A stretch of 55,899 nucleotides of DNA from Nitrosotalea sp. (GTDB lineage: Archaea > Thermoproteota > Nitrososphaeria > Nitrososphaerales > Nitrosopumilaceae), in contig JANWLA010000015.1 in NCBI GenBank assembly GCA_025451075.1, forward strand, positions 1-55,899, given 5' to 3'. Shown here piece by piece: positions 16,740 to 26,817 of this stretch. The notes under the pieces are model-generated. The model had not been told where the DNA came from and ran no database searches. It saw nothing but the letters and a program-made list of their open reading frames with translations. Both the position numbers and the translations under genes were made by a program. Every line of letters begins with the position of its first letter. The stretch's first letter is position 1.

Positions 16740-17801
16740 TTGTTCTTGTTGTTAACTAAAAAAGAGATTCTCATACTTCAAAGTTTCATGAGAGAGGGTC
16801 CAGGTTATACTGCATATCCTGCAGAACTTGAAAAGCAAACAATACCCAAGATTAGTAGGGTTGGAGTAACATTGGTGTGCGAACATTTGGTAACTATGGG
16901 TATCCTTCAAAGTGAAAAAAAGCGTTCACCTACACACAGTAAAACAACCGCACATTATGGTTTGCAAGAAGATGGAGAGACATTCATCAAACTGACCAAA
17001 AATTATTTTCGAACTTTGGCAAAATCTGATCCGTATTCTTGGCAATCTAGTGCTATGTGGTCTTTTATGACTTCTCAATATGCCAGGCGACAGATTAATT
17101 CCAATCTAATTCGTGACATTCTTTCCTCAAAAAAAGTCGAAATGCCATTTTTTATAAAAATGGGAAAGAAAATAAAAAAACAAAAAGTTGATTCTAAACA
17201 TTTTCTAGGTGATTCCATATTACTCTCTTTTCCTGTAATGCCACCTGGCACAACAATAGAAGAGATGTCGCCCAAAGTTATCATTCATAATGATACGTTG
17301 ACAGAGGATCAGAAAGAGTACATTCCAAAAATCATAGAAAATCATTACCGTGATGTTGAAGAAAAAACTCTCATCTTGCCAATCTTGGCATTATTGCAGA
17401 TTTCTCCAGGTGCGCTTAGACATTTCTTGAGCTATTGGAAACCATATGTAAGGGATGGGAGTGTCCTCTCTTTTCATTCTACTTCACAGGGCTTTGAGAT
17501 GATAGAACATGTGTTATTTCGACTTGTCTGGAATACCATAAATGACATTTCACTAACTAGATCAATTCCAGAAATGGGCAATGTATCTATTGCATATGTC
17601 TCAGGAGGAAATTACCATACTGGTAAACCTTCTCCACTTTTACTTCTTAGGTGCATGGATGGCCTATCATTTGAATATGAGGCTGGGTTTGACACGGATC
17701 ATATCTATTATGGAGATGGTGCAGACATTGTAGAAATTGACACTAATCCGGAGAACTGTACTGTTAAAATAGTTTGTAGAAAGGAAAGTGCCTCTACCTA
17801 G
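16740..17801 (+). CDS. wHTH-containing hypothetical protein, 353 aa
   Basis: The start in use is TTG at 16740. The N-terminal ~85 residues look like a winged helix: TKKEILILQSFMREG, a recognition-helix-like stretch (KISRVGVTLVCEHLVTMGIL) and a wing (THSKTTAHYGLQEDGE). The rest is mixed alpha/beta with no motif I know. It may be a transcriptional regulator with a large sensor domain. It has its own spacing (over 100 nt) from its neighbours and lies upstream of the Fic gene on the same strand. Confidence 0.6.
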   Translation: MFLLLTKKEILILQSFMREGPGYTAYPAELEKQTIPKISRVGVTLVCEHLVTMGILQSEKKRSPTHSKTTAHYGLQEDGETFIKLTKNYFRTLAKSDPYSWQSSAMWSFMTSQYARRQINSNLIRDILSSKKVEMPFFIKMGKKIKKQKVDSKHFLGDSILLSFPVMPPGTTIEEMSPKVIIHNDTLTEDQKEYIPKIIENHYRDVEEKTLILPILALLQISPGALRHFLSYWKPYVRDGSVLSFHSTSQGFEMIEHVLFRLVWNTINDISLTRSIPEMGNVSIAYVSGGNYHTGKPSPLLLLRCMDGLSFEYEAGFDTDHIYYGDGADIVEIDTNPENCTVKIVCRKESAST

Positions 17802-17882
17802 TAGTGTATCTTATATCATGTCACTGATTTTTAGATTTTTATAGCCTACTCGTTTTAATAGAAACTCCTTTAAGCAAGTTAA

Positions 17883-17922
17883 TTTCTTATTAAACGAAAA
17901 TGGCTTTTCGTTTAATAAGAAA
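17883..17922. promoter_or_regulatory. Perfect 18-bp-arm palindrome upstream of the fic gene
   Basis: TTTCTTATTAAACGAAAA (17883-17900) is exactly mirrored by its complement at 17905-17922 with a four-base centre TGGC. A degraded half-site, CGTTTTAATAGAAA, lies just upstream near 17850. It sits 56 nt before the Fic start and contains TATA-like TTTAATAA. It could be an operator for the wing-helix of the Fic protein or for the upstream wHTH protein, or an RNA hairpin terminator for the upstream gene. Confidence 0.6.
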
Positions 17923-17978
17923 GTGCGCTATTATACTAGACTATACTAAAGATCGCTTTTTGGGTATGGTGGTTTAAT

Positions 17979-19133
17979 ATGGATGAACGCGCGTTTACAA
18001 AACCATCTGGCAAGTTAATAAAAAATAAAATTGGTCACAACACATTTCTGCCAGACTATCTGCCGCCTACCATAACATATGACCCAAGTCTGATTACTTT
18101 TGCAAATGAAGCAAGCAACCAACTTGGTCAATTGTCTGGCATAGGAACACTACTGCCAAATCCAGATCTTATAATCAGACCATATGTATATCGCGAAGCT
18201 GTTCTTAGCTCAAAAATAGAAGGTACACAAGCATCAATATTGGATCTTTTTAGATTTCAATCTGGTGCTAAAGAAAGTACTGATGAAAAAGGACAAAAAA
18301 GAATTGTTGAAGTTATAAACTATGTATCTGCAATGCATGAATGTCTAAAGAAAATTAACAGTAAAGAAAATGTCAATCTGAAAATGATAACAGATGCACA
18401 CAGAATGTTATTGGCAGGAGTTAGAGGCCAAGACCTGGAACCTGGAGTGATAAGAAGTATACAAAATTGGATTGGGCCTGAAGGAACAAAAATAGTTGAT
18501 GCCACATATGTTCCACCTCCACCAGAATACGTCGATGATTTGTTGTTAGATTTAGAAAAATTCATCAACGAACCTCCATCATACATGCCACCATTAATTC
18601 AATGTGCAATAATGCACTATCAATTTGAAGCAATACATCCATTTGGAGATGGAAATGGTAGAATAGGTCGTTTGCTAGTGCCACTGGTATTATCTGAAAG
18701 AAAATTACTTAGCCAACCGATATTGTATTTGAGTGCATACATTGAACAAAATAAAACACGATATTATCAGGCACTGCTAGAAGTTAGCCAAAAAAGTAAA
18801 TGGAATGAGTGGATTCACTTTTTCTTGATGGCTGTAATAACACAAGCCACAGATGCTGTAGCGAGAATAAAAAAACTAATGGAATTAAGAACGCAATATG
18901 AACGAAAACTACGAGAAAAGAAAGCATCGGCCAGTGTAATTTTGCTAAACGATTTGCTCTTTGCCAATCCTCTTGTAACTATACCAAAGGCTGCAGACTA
19001 TCTTCAAATAACATATCCGCCAGCAAAAAAAGCAATAGAATATCTTATGAGCATAGGAATTTTACGAGAGTTTGAAGGTAAAGAACGCAATAGAATATTC
19101 ATAGCCCATGAGATAGAGGCACTTTTAAGGTAA
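17979..19133 (+). CDS. fic: Fic-family protein AMPylator with N-terminal autoinhibitory motif and C-terminal wHTH
   Basis: The catalytic motif HPFGDGNGRIGR is intact at residues 220-231, with the transfer-competent His220. An inhibitory S-x3-E-G motif (S77 to G82, in SSKIEGT) precedes it, so this is a class II Fic whose Glu81 blocks ATP until released. The C-terminal ~80 residues (LLFANPLVTIPKAADYLQI and IEYLMSIGILREFEG) form a winged helix typical of Fic-DUF4172-like proteins that may bind their own promoter. It would transfer AMP from ATP to a protein hydroxyl. It is preceded by a strong palindrome. Confidence 0.9.
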   Translation: MDERAFTKPSGKLIKNKIGHNTFLPDYLPPTITYDPSLITFANEASNQLGQLSGIGTLLPNPDLIIRPYVYREAVLSSKIEGTQASILDLFRFQSGAKESTDEKGQKRIVEVINYVSAMHECLKKINSKENVNLKMITDAHRMLLAGVRGQDLEPGVIRSIQNWIGPEGTKIVDATYVPPPPEYVDDLLLDLEKFINEPPSYMPPLIQCAIMHYQFEAIHPFGDGNGRIGRLLVPLVLSERKLLSQPILYLSAYIEQNKTRYYQALLEVSQKSKWNEWIHFFLMAVITQATDAVARIKKLMELRTQYERKLREKKASASVILLNDLLFANPLVTIPKAADYLQITYPPAKKAIEYLMSIGILREFEGKERNRIFIAHEIEALLR

Positions 19134-19384
19134 AATGCCCACTGGTTCTACTGATAAAACACCTGTAGAACAATAACAGGAGTTCTATAATCTCTGACAC
19201 ATTTTTACAAGTATACTTGGTTCAAAAATAGCTCTTGTTCATTATGGTGGTATATTCCCACTAGACACTACTTTTTATAATGAATTAAAATTAGAATTTT
19301 TTCCTAAAAAGGAACAATGACATAAATGATAAATTCCACTACGCGTTTGTAAGACCAGGAATCAAAAATTATGATTTTAAAAAA

Positions 19385-19465
19385 TTTAGGCACAAATGGA
19401 ACGCAAACTAGAACGCAAAACGTAACATACCCGGCCCGATCCATATTTTTAATCTAGAAGAATCC
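19385..19465 (+). repeat. Dispersed intergenic repeat, copy 1 (divergent)
   Basis: This is the first of five related elements. It starts TTTAGGCACAAATGGAACGC, has CCGGCCCGATCCAT in the centre, and ends with a TATA-like TTTTTAATCTAGAAGAATCC. Its middle is altered compared with copies 2-5 (it lacks the ACTGTACAGT palindrome). It lies in the 375-nt gap between fic and the first MKTLH gene; the rest of that gap (19134-19384) holds nothing I can name. It ends 43 nt before the gene at 19509. Confidence 0.75.
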
Positions 19466-19491
19466 TACCACAATTTTTTATGAAATGCCCG

Positions 19492-19524
19492 TCCAGTACG
19501 TGTAAGAAATGAAAACTCTACACA
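19492..19524 (+). repeat. CCAGTAC module plus MKTLH start, copy 1
   Basis: TCCAGTACGTGTAAGAA leads directly into ATGAAAACTCTACACATTTC. The same module recurs at 28180-28215 and, weaker, at 30666-30690, each time 25-45 nt after a copy of the dispersed repeat. It probably holds the transcription start and the leader of a signal-peptide gene. Confidence 0.6.
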
Positions 19525-20015
19525 TTTCAATTATTCTTGCTGTTGTAACTACTGGAATTATTCTAGTTATCACCATGGTTGTTTTACAGGAACATCATCC
19601 AGAGATTTTATCTACAAAATTCCCTTCATCATCACAAAATTATACAATTGATTACTATGCCAACTTGCCAAGTCAAATTACAACCAAATCATTTCAAATT
19701 AAGACAATCCCTATCCAAATTTATGCACCAAAAGACAAGTCATTGCATCTAAAATTAGGTGTAACAGTACCAAATAATGATCATAATTTTATTGAGAGAG
19801 GGGACGGAAAAATTCCCTTTGGAGTGTGGGCAATGTTGAACACAAATGATATCTATCTTCAAGCAACTTCGGAAAAGGGCACTGCGATTAGAGATACTGT
19901 CCAATTGACTGTTTTTACATATTCGCTCACAAGTGGCATATACAAGTTATCTGTATTGTTATACGAAGATGATAGAGAAGCAAATTCAAGAATAATTACC
20001 ATCGTGGTGGATTAG
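19509..20015 (+). CDS. Membrane-anchored or secreted protein, MKTLH family, 168 aa
   Basis: The N-terminus MKTLHISIILAVVTTGIILV is a signal or anchor helix with a short basic head. The exported part is beta-rich, with segments such as IPIQIYAPKDKSLHLKLGV and IYKLSVLLYEDD that suggest one immunoglobulin-like domain. First of three tandem genes (gaps of 3 and 2 nt) that share the MKTLH start. Function unknown. Confidence 0.65.
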   Translation: MKTLHISIILAVVTTGIILVITMVVLQEHHPEILSTKFPSSSQNYTIDYYANLPSQITTKSFQIKTIPIQIYAPKDKSLHLKLGVTVPNNDHNFIERGDGKIPFGVWAMLNTNDIYLQATSEKGTAIRDTVQLTVFTYSLTSGIYKLSVLLYEDDREANSRIITIVVD

Positions 20016-20018
20016 AAA

Positions 20019-20984
20019 ATGAAAACTCTACATCTAATAATATTTGTATCCTGTGTTCTCTCGATTACTGCAGGAATCAATTCAGCATACGGATCAAATC
20101 AGATAGATGAATATCGTGAAAAATACTATTCTACAATAAATGTCACAAGACTTGACTCCATTGTAACTGACAGTACTGAGTTTAGACATATTACATTTGG
20201 TATCCCATATGACTTTGTAAACGTAATTACAACTCTAAAACATCAGAATAATGGCAGTTATACACTTGGACCATTTGATGTGATGTACTTTCTACGTACG
20301 CACGATGGTATTGTAAACAAAACCCTTATCATGACAGTAAATACACGTTCAGAGATTGTTGGGTCTACAGAATACTCACCGTATGTAGTACCTCCTGCAT
20401 ATCCCATCCCTGCCACATCTCATCTTCCCAATTCTCTAAACTATACATTATCCAAAAATGAGATAGAAAAATTAAAGATCATCCTACCGCCTTTTCCGCT
20501 TCAGCAGGTTAAATCTGGCATATCTGCAAATGATGTGACATGTTATTTTGGTTTCGGATTGATCTTCAAGCACGAAGACAAATCACCAGCGTGTGTGCGT
20601 GATAACACTGCTAGATACTTGACAGAACGTGGTTGGGCAATAAACAATACAAATCAAGAATCACTAAGCCTAGTCGAGGAACGTGGGGAAGAAGTTGGCA
20701 TAGGTAAGAATGGAACGATAGATGCAAGAATGACAATTGATATGAATATAAAAAATTTCCAAACCCTCTCCCCTCCAGTTGTTATTACAATTTTCTATCC
20801 AAATGGTACGTTGTATAAAACTGACAAAATATCCTCTAACGATATTTCGTCAGATGGTTATTACAAATACCGTTTTATGATCTCATCTACTAATGCAAGT
20901 GACGTTTATGGTAGTCATAAGGTATACGTAGAACACAATGACAACAAAATAGAAACATTCATCAAAATTTCTCCTCCGCCATAG
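20019..20984 (+). CDS. Secreted protein, MKTLH family, 321 aa
   Basis: A signal peptide (MKTLHLIIFVSCVLSITAG, cleavage probably after SAYG) is followed by a large exported region with many N-x-S/T sites and no membrane helix. Cysteines are few (CYFGFGL, CVRD). I recognise no domain. It lies three bases downstream of the 168-aa gene and shares its first five residues, so the genes probably arose by duplication of the export start. Confidence 0.6.
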   Translation: MKTLHLIIFVSCVLSITAGINSAYGSNQIDEYREKYYSTINVTRLDSIVTDSTEFRHITFGIPYDFVNVITTLKHQNNGSYTLGPFDVMYFLRTHDGIVNKTLIMTVNTRSEIVGSTEYSPYVVPPAYPIPATSHLPNSLNYTLSKNEIEKLKIILPPFPLQQVKSGISANDVTCYFGFGLIFKHEDKSPACVRDNTARYLTERGWAINNTNQESLSLVEERGEEVGIGKNGTIDARMTIDMNIKNFQTLSPPVVITIFYPNGTLYKTDKISSNDISSDGYYKYRFMISSTNASDVYGSHKVYVEHNDNKIETFIKISPPP

Positions 20985-20986
20985 GT

Positions 20987-21190
20987 ATGAAAACCCTACA
21001 CCTTTCAAAATTTTCTATTTTTATGATTGCACTAGTAATTTTTGCCATTGGTGTGTATAGTACAATCGTGTATACATCACCTTCCACAACATCTCGCCAA
21101 AATGAGAAAATCTACCTGTATCCTTCTACTCAGACCCCCGGACTAGAACTGGTCAATAATTCTTTGGGATCTTTAGTGGGATTTGATTAA
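20987..21190 (+). CDS. Short MKTLH-family membrane protein, 67 aa, possibly truncated
   Basis: MKTLHLSKFSIFMIALVIFA gives an N-terminal helix followed by only about 40 exported residues. In the same frame after the TAA, the sequence continues open for another 23 codons (PLPDDLSGKDVSLKSYHCSS...), so this may be a longer gene broken by a stop. It is the third gene in the tandem. The 170 nt to the next gene hold no other clear element apart from a repeated TGATCA near 21345. Confidence 0.45.
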   Translation: MKTLHLSKFSIFMIALVIFAIGVYSTIVYTSPSTTSRQNEKIYLYPSTQTPGLELVNNSLGSLVGFD

Positions 21191-21363
21191 CCGTTGCCTG
21201 ATGATTTATCTGGAAAAGACGTGAGTCTAAAATCATATCATTGCAGTAGTTGCAAATGATTGTAAAGTTCAGCAGAAATTTATCATCTGCGATATAATAA
21301 TTTAATTTCTATGGGATCCGTCTTTTATAGTCTGATGTTTAATGATCAGAGCATGATCAATTC

Positions 21364-24300
21364 ATGAGAGGAATCGTCATACCTGCAATATTTGCCGTTT
21401 TCATACTTGTCATTTTATCAAATAATGTGTATGCCGACCCATCCATTTCCATGTCAGCATCACAAGCCACGCCTGGTTCTGTTATACAAATAACTGGTTC
21501 TGGATTTTCCAGCTCAGACTCATCAGTCACAGTTACGGCAAGTAACTTGGGAGAATATACAAAAACCTACACTTCTGTTTCGGGAACTCATTGCCAAACC
21601 TCAGTTGGAGGTCTGACACCGCCATCTGGAACTTTTGTCTGTCCTGCTGAAGGAGTCAACCAAGTAAACTGTCCAATCTCAGGAGGCTCATTCTCATGCT
21701 ATTTTATTGTGCCAGAAATTAAAGGAGGATACTCATGTAGTACAGCTCCATCATGTAACGGTAACGAACTTGCAACTATTGAGGCAACAGGTGATTCTGG
21801 AGATTCTGCAGAACTAAGTGGTGCAATTTTATCGGGAATAAGTGTAGTGCCAAATGAAGGTCCGGCAACTACGCAAGCAACACTTTATGGAACTGGCTGG
21901 CTTGGTTTGTACGTCATAAAAGTATTGCCGATACTGGATATTAGTTTGAATTTGTATTCTGACGATACCAACGCTGGCCCATTTTCAAATAATTATTTTT
22001 ATCAAGCAGTAATTGGAGGCATTGGAGGATCACCAACACACTGTCTCCCAATGCCTGATGGAAAATTGTCTGATAATGGACCTTGTACTTTTTCATTTGA
22101 TGTTGCCCAAAACCCAGGAGTTAATACAATTACCGCAAATGCTCTTATCACAGCTGATGTACCAGATAAAACATTTTCAGCCTCGTATCTAGTTACTACT
22201 CCAATGGCATCACTGTCTGCGCATGCTTCACCATCTGGGTCTTCAGTAACTGTTAATGGTTCTGGATTTGCAAATTCTGACACATCAGTTTCACTAACAC
22301 TTGAGGGAACTAATATCACTCCGTCATCTGGCTGTCCATTGTCCGACGGTATCTTCTCATGCACATTTATCGTGCCAGTTGTACATGATGAAATCGGAAA
22401 AAATATCTATGCAGTAGGAACCTCTGGAGATACTGCACTAGCTGGTCTTTTCTATGCACTTCCAGTTCCATCAATATCGTTATCTAAATCTTCAGGACCA
22501 CTTGGAACCACAATGACAATTACTGGTTCTAATTTTATTCCAGCAGATAACATTGCCTACTTTGACCTTGAGCCTAATCCATTCATTCAATTCGCTAGCA
22601 GATCAGAGGGTATTGGAGCATGTTCCCTCTCGGATGGTTCGATAACTGGAACATGTTCGATTACTTTACCCTTGCTTGGGTTATTCTCTATATCTCCAGG
22701 TTCTTACAATATTGGCGTAGTGGGTAATGATGGTGATAGAGGCTCTGCCCCATTCACAGTAATGCCATCTCCATTGGTATCACTTTCTACAACATCCGCA
22801 TTACCACAGACCCACGTAACTGTAACTGGTTCTGGCTTTGCAAATTCAGACACGTCGGTTACATTGACATTTGACGGAAATAGTGTCACACCCTCATCAG
22901 GCTGTCCTGTTACTGATGGAAGTTTTTCATGTATCTTTACTGTCCCCTCTGTATCCCAAGGTAACTACAATCCACTGATTGTACAAGCTAATTCTGGAGA
23001 TGGAAATGTAATAATTTTTTCAGTACTTGGGCCAACCATATCCCTATCTACATCGTCAGGTCCACCGGGAACTTTAGTAACTGTTACTGGCACTTTGTTC
23101 TCAGATTCTGACACATCAATCGCTCTAACACTTGGTTCAACTAACGTCACACCCTCATCTGGCTGTCCAGTAACGGGCGGCAGCTTCTCATGCACCATTG
23201 CTGTGCCATCCATACCTGGAGGCTCAAAGCAGTTCACAGTACTAGGAAGCTCTGGAGATACTAGTCCTCCAGCACAATTCACGGTCTTGAATGACATCTC
23301 CATTTCTTCATCATCCGGCCCGCCAGGAACTATACTCACTGTTACCGGTTCTGGCTTTTCAAGCTCTGACACATCAGCTACAGTAAACTTCGGTTCAACC
23401 ACTGTCACACCCTCATCTGGCTGTCCAGTAATAGGCGGCACCTTGTCATGTAACATCACAGTTCCAAGTGTAGCTCAGAATTCTTATCCAATTACAGTTG
23501 TGGGTAGCTCTGGCGATAGCAGTATAAGTATACAGTTTGCAGTCGCAGACGGTATCTCCATTTATCCATCGTCAGGATCAATAGGTACTCTAATCACTGT
23601 TTCAGGAACTGGATTCCGTGGCTCGTCAGTTGATGTAGTCTTTATAGAAAATAATGGTGGTGCTCTTGATGAAACAACGGTTGCTACATGTCCAGTATCA
23701 GGTGCCTCAAATACCCTAAACTCCATAACAGGTGCATGCACATTTACCATACCACCTGACATTCCAAGAACCGATACAGTATCCGTATCAGATTCTCATA
23801 ACATTGATACTTATTCAGTACCAATTACAATCCCAAAACAAAACATGGTTTTATCTCCATCATCAGGCCCTATAGGAGCTGTAGTTATTATTAATGGAAC
23901 TGGCTTTTCAAGCTCCGATACATCCGTTCAAGTGACCACTGGCTCTGATGCTACGGGAGATTTTCTTACAACATTTTGTCCCTCAACAGGTGGCTCCTTT
24001 ACGTGCAGTATTATAATGCCGAGTACTTATGTCGGCGATATACTGGTTAATGGTGGGTTTGTAGGTCATACTTTTGATGTACCGGGAGGCTCTTACCGAT
24101 TCTTTGCAGTAGGTACTCCAAGTCGTGATGTTTTTACAGATACATTTACAGTTGTACCTGCGATTACTCTCAATCCGTCATCAGGTCTACCAGGATCTTC
24201 AATGACTGTAACTGGCACTGGCTTTTCAAGCTCTGACACATCAGTTACTCTAAAACTTGGCTCAACCGATGTCACACCCTTATCTGGTTGTACAGTATCG

Positions 24301-26517
24301 GGTGGCTTCTCTTGTACCATTACTGTGCCATCTATACCTGGAGGATCCTATACCATGATTGCAACAGGTAACTCTGGCGACAGTGCATCAAATGGATTTA
24401 CTGTAAACAAGGGGGCTACGACAACTACAGTATCATCATCTGTTAACACATCTATAATTGGTCATCTTGTTACATTAACAGCTACAACATCACCAACACC
24501 TCCAGCTTCAGGAACTCCAACCGGAACAGTACAATTTAGTGTAAATGGATCAAACATCAGCTTACCAGTTACACTGTCTAGTGGAACTGCCACACTTGGT
24601 ATCCAAAATCTTCCAGCAGGTCATGACATTATTACCGCATCTTATTCGGGTGATTCTAACTTTAATGGTTCTGACAATAACGCATCCGCATTTTCACAAG
24701 TTGTAAACAAGGATACTACAACAACTACAATCTCATCCTCTGATAATCCTTCAATATTGGGACAAGAAATTACAATTACGGCTGACATTTCATCCACAAG
24801 TTCTGGAATTCCAACGGGTACAGTTACATTTTATGATGGAATTACACCAATTGGAACTGATACCGTCCATGTTGGGACAACAAGTGGTGAGACTGGTGGC
24901 ATAATTCATCTAGCCTCGATTCAAATCTCATCATTATCGTTAGGATCGCACCAAATTACGGCATCGTACAAAGGTGATGGCAATTTTATGTCAAGCACTT
25001 CAAGTGGAGTTACTCAAACAATTCTGCCTCGTGCTCCAATAATAACAAACCCAGAAAATAATACAGAAACAGGTGGAACGCCTACAATAACTGGAATATC
25101 GTTACTAAACGGAGCTACAATTACACTTTACAATGGAGTAGTCCAGATTGGCACTGCTACTGCAGACAATGCCGGTACATGGTCGTTTACTCCTCTGACA
25201 CCGCTTATTGGAGGTAAGTATGATATTACTGCCACTGCAACACTAGGTGGACAGACGTCTGGACAGTCATCTGTTATCATATTTACTGTTAATACTACAC
25301 CGCCAACAATTTCGATAACATCGCCTGCAAACAATACTGACGTAAATATGTCAACACAGACACTGTCCGGTACAGCATCAGATGTAATATCAGTATCACA
25401 AATAACTTGGAAGATTGACACTGGAGCAGTAATGGCAGTTTCTGGCATAACTCCGGCGAGTACGATAAACTGGTCATTTACCACACCTTTGATTCCAGAC
25501 GGATTCCATATCATTCAGGTAAACGCAACAAACTCGGGAGGACTTTCTACATCTAAAGTATTTGCAATAACGATAGATACCACACCACCAGTAATCACAG
25601 TACCATCTGATGTTACCCGGGAAGCAACTGGACCGCAGACAATTGTAAACTTTGGTATTGCAACTGCAAATGATGCAATTGACGGATCGGTAACAGTAAC
25701 AAACAATGCAACTACCAGTTATGCTGTAGGAGTTACAAAGATACAATATACAGCAACTGATCTTGCAGGAAACACTGCCATTGCATATCAAACTATAACC
25801 ATAACAGATTCAACTCCACCTGTAATTGTTCCAACAATTACTGGAATGATTGGAACCAACAACTGGTATACAAATGATGTCACTGTATCCTGGTCAGTAA
25901 CTGATCCTCAATCTGCAATTTCAATATCTACTGGATGTACAACTAGTACAATCAACACCGACACTGCTGGTACAACACTGACATGTACTGCAACAAGTGC
26001 TGGCGGAACCAGTTCCAACTCTGTTACAATAAAACGTGATGCAACAGCACCAACAATCACTGCGCCATCTAGTATCACTCTGGTATCTTCAACATCAGTA
26101 TCTCCACCTCTTGGAACACCAACAGTAAATGATAACTTGGATCCATCTCCTTCTGTAACTAACAATGCTCCAGCATCATTTGCATCTGGAAGTACAACTA
26201 CTATAACTTGGACTGCAACTGATCATGCAGGAAATCATGCATCTGCCACCCAACAAGTAACAATTCAGACTCCAACACAAGCAATTACTGGATTGACAAA
26301 TACAATCAACGGTATGAGTCTTCCAACCGGCGAACAAACCAGCTTGGGAGCAACTTTGAAAAATATTGACACAAGCAGCCCGTCATCTTGTGGAAAATTA
26401 AATGCATTTGTTTCCAAAGTCGATAATGACTTGTCTCATGGAAAACTAACTATGTCACAAGCAAATGCGCTATTATCTCAGGCAAATGCAATTAAAACTG
26501 CAATAGGCTGCAAGTAA
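21364..26517 (+). CDS. Giant secreted surface protein with IPT/TIG, Ig-like and HYR-like repeats
   Basis: This is a 1717-residue exported protein. A signal peptide (IFAVFILVILSNNVYA) ends at about residue 24. About nine IPT/TIG-like units follow to roughly residue 1010, each with a G-S/T-G-F-S-S-S-D-T-S motif and most with a Cys pair (SSGCPVTGGSFSC). Next are two TTTTV/I Ig-like units (PTGTVQFSVNG, PTGTVTFYDG), two further Ig-like units, and HYR-like units (TPPVITVPSDVTREATGPQ). The last ~75 residues (LTNTINGMSLPTGEQTSLG to LTMSQANALLSQANAI) resemble the FIMAH-like helical domain of bacterial surface proteins. No PEFG tail or membrane helix is seen. A role in adhesion or cell-surface architecture is inferred. 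Open minus-strand frames inside it are shadows of the repeats. Confidence 0.85.
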   Translation: MRGIVIPAIFAVFILVILSNNVYADPSISMSASQATPGSVIQITGSGFSSSDSSVTVTASNLGEYTKTYTSVSGTHCQTSVGGLTPPSGTFVCPAEGVNQVNCPISGGSFSCYFIVPEIKGGYSCSTAPSCNGNELATIEATGDSGDSAELSGAILSGISVVPNEGPATTQATLYGTGWLGLYVIKVLPILDISLNLYSDDTNAGPFSNNYFYQAVIGGIGGSPTHCLPMPDGKLSDNGPCTFSFDVAQNPGVNTITANALITADVPDKTFSASYLVTTPMASLSAHASPSGSSVTVNGSGFANSDTSVSLTLEGTNITPSSGCPLSDGIFSCTFIVPVVHDEIGKNIYAVGTSGDTALAGLFYALPVPSISLSKSSGPLGTTMTITGSNFIPADNIAYFDLEPNPFIQFASRSEGIGACSLSDGSITGTCSITLPLLGLFSISPGSYNIGVVGNDGDRGSAPFTVMPSPLVSLSTTSALPQTHVTVTGSGFANSDTSVTLTFDGNSVTPSSGCPVTDGSFSCIFTVPSVSQGNYNPLIVQANSGDGNVIIFSVLGPTISLSTSSGPPGTLVTVTGTLFSDSDTSIALTLGSTNVTPSSGCPVTGGSFSCTIAVPSIPGGSKQFTVLGSSGDTSPPAQFTVLNDISISSSSGPPGTILTVTGSGFSSSDTSATVNFGSTTVTPSSGCPVIGGTLSCNITVPSVAQNSYPITVVGSSGDSSISIQFAVADGISIYPSSGSIGTLITVSGTGFRGSSVDVVFIENNGGALDETTVATCPVSGASNTLNSITGACTFTIPPDIPRTDTVSVSDSHNIDTYSVPITIPKQNMVLSPSSGPIGAVVIINGTGFSSSDTSVQVTTGSDATGDFLTTFCPSTGGSFTCSIIMPSTYVGDILVNGGFVGHTFDVPGGSYRFFAVGTPSRDVFTDTFTVVPAITLNPSSGLPGSSMTVTGTGFSSSDTSVTLKLGSTDVTPLSGCTVSGGFSCTITVPSIPGGSYTMIATGNSGDSASNGFTVNKGATTTTVSSSVNTSIIGHLVTLTATTSPTPPASGTPTGTVQFSVNGSNISLPVTLSSGTATLGIQNLPAGHDIITASYSGDSNFNGSDNNASAFSQVVNKDTTTTTISSSDNPSILGQEITITADISSTSSGIPTGTVTFYDGITPIGTDTVHVGTTSGETGGIIHLASIQISSLSLGSHQITASYKGDGNFMSSTSSGVTQTILPRAPIITNPENNTETGGTPTITGISLLNGATITLYNGVVQIGTATADNAGTWSFTPLTPLIGGKYDITATATLGGQTSGQSSVIIFTVNTTPPTISITSPANNTDVNMSTQTLSGTASDVISVSQITWKIDTGAVMAVSGITPASTINWSFTTPLIPDGFHIIQVNATNSGGLSTSKVFAITIDTTPPVITVPSDVTREATGPQTIVNFGIATANDAIDGSVTVTNNATTSYAVGVTKIQYTATDLAGNTAIAYQTITITDSTPPVIVPTITGMIGTNNWYTNDVTVSWSVTDPQSAISISTGCTTSTINTDTAGTTLTCTATSAGGTSSNSVTIKRDATAPTITAPSSITLVSSTSVSPPLGTPTVNDNLDPSPSVTNNAPASFASGSTTTITWTATDHAGNHASATQQVTIQTPTQAITGLTNTINGMSLPTGEQTSLGATLKNIDTSSPSSCGKLNAFVSKVDNDLSHGKLTMSQANALLSQANAIKTAIGCK

Positions 26518-26696
26518 AAATTTTTTCCTAAAAGTGGGCCCAGAAATTGTACCACGATGGTACCCGAATCCCCCCGGGTCAGACCTAGAACTATTGTAAT
26601 TGATTTCTAGAAAGTAAATGGAAGATACGGCAATTTTTTAAACTATAGCAATGAGATGAACCCTAGTATGATGACTCTCACTCTGTCAAAAGAAAA

Positions 26697-26777
26697 TTTA
26701 GGCACAATGGAACGCAAAAATGCACTGTACAGTAGCATGTCCGGCCCAGTCAATTCTTTTCAAACTGGAAAAAATCC
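26697..26777 (+). repeat. Dispersed intergenic repeat, copy 2
   Basis: TTTAGGCACAATGGAACGC, then ATGCACTGTACAGTAGCATG, then TCCGGCCCAGTC, ending near CAAACTGGAAAAAATCC. It contains the palindrome ACTGTACAGT. It lies in the 442-nt gap 26518-26959. The other contents of this gap are a small stem (ACCCG/CGGGT) near 26561-26579, a strong hairpin at 26818-26858 and the operator at 26941. Confidence 0.8.
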
Positions 26778-26817
26778 AATACTGTTAGATCATAGATCTT
26801 TTGAAAACAATAAATTT

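Noticed and set aside
22002-26165. Several minus-strand open frames of 60-164 codons inside the large surface-protein gene
   Set aside because: They repeat in step with the IPT/Ig units of the plus-strand gene and have no start signals of their own; they are antisense shadows of repetitive coding sequence.
26530-26600. tRNA-like T-arm (ACCCGAATCCCCCCGGGT)
   Set aside because: No acceptor, D or anticodon arms can be folded around it; kept only as a small stem in the gap description.
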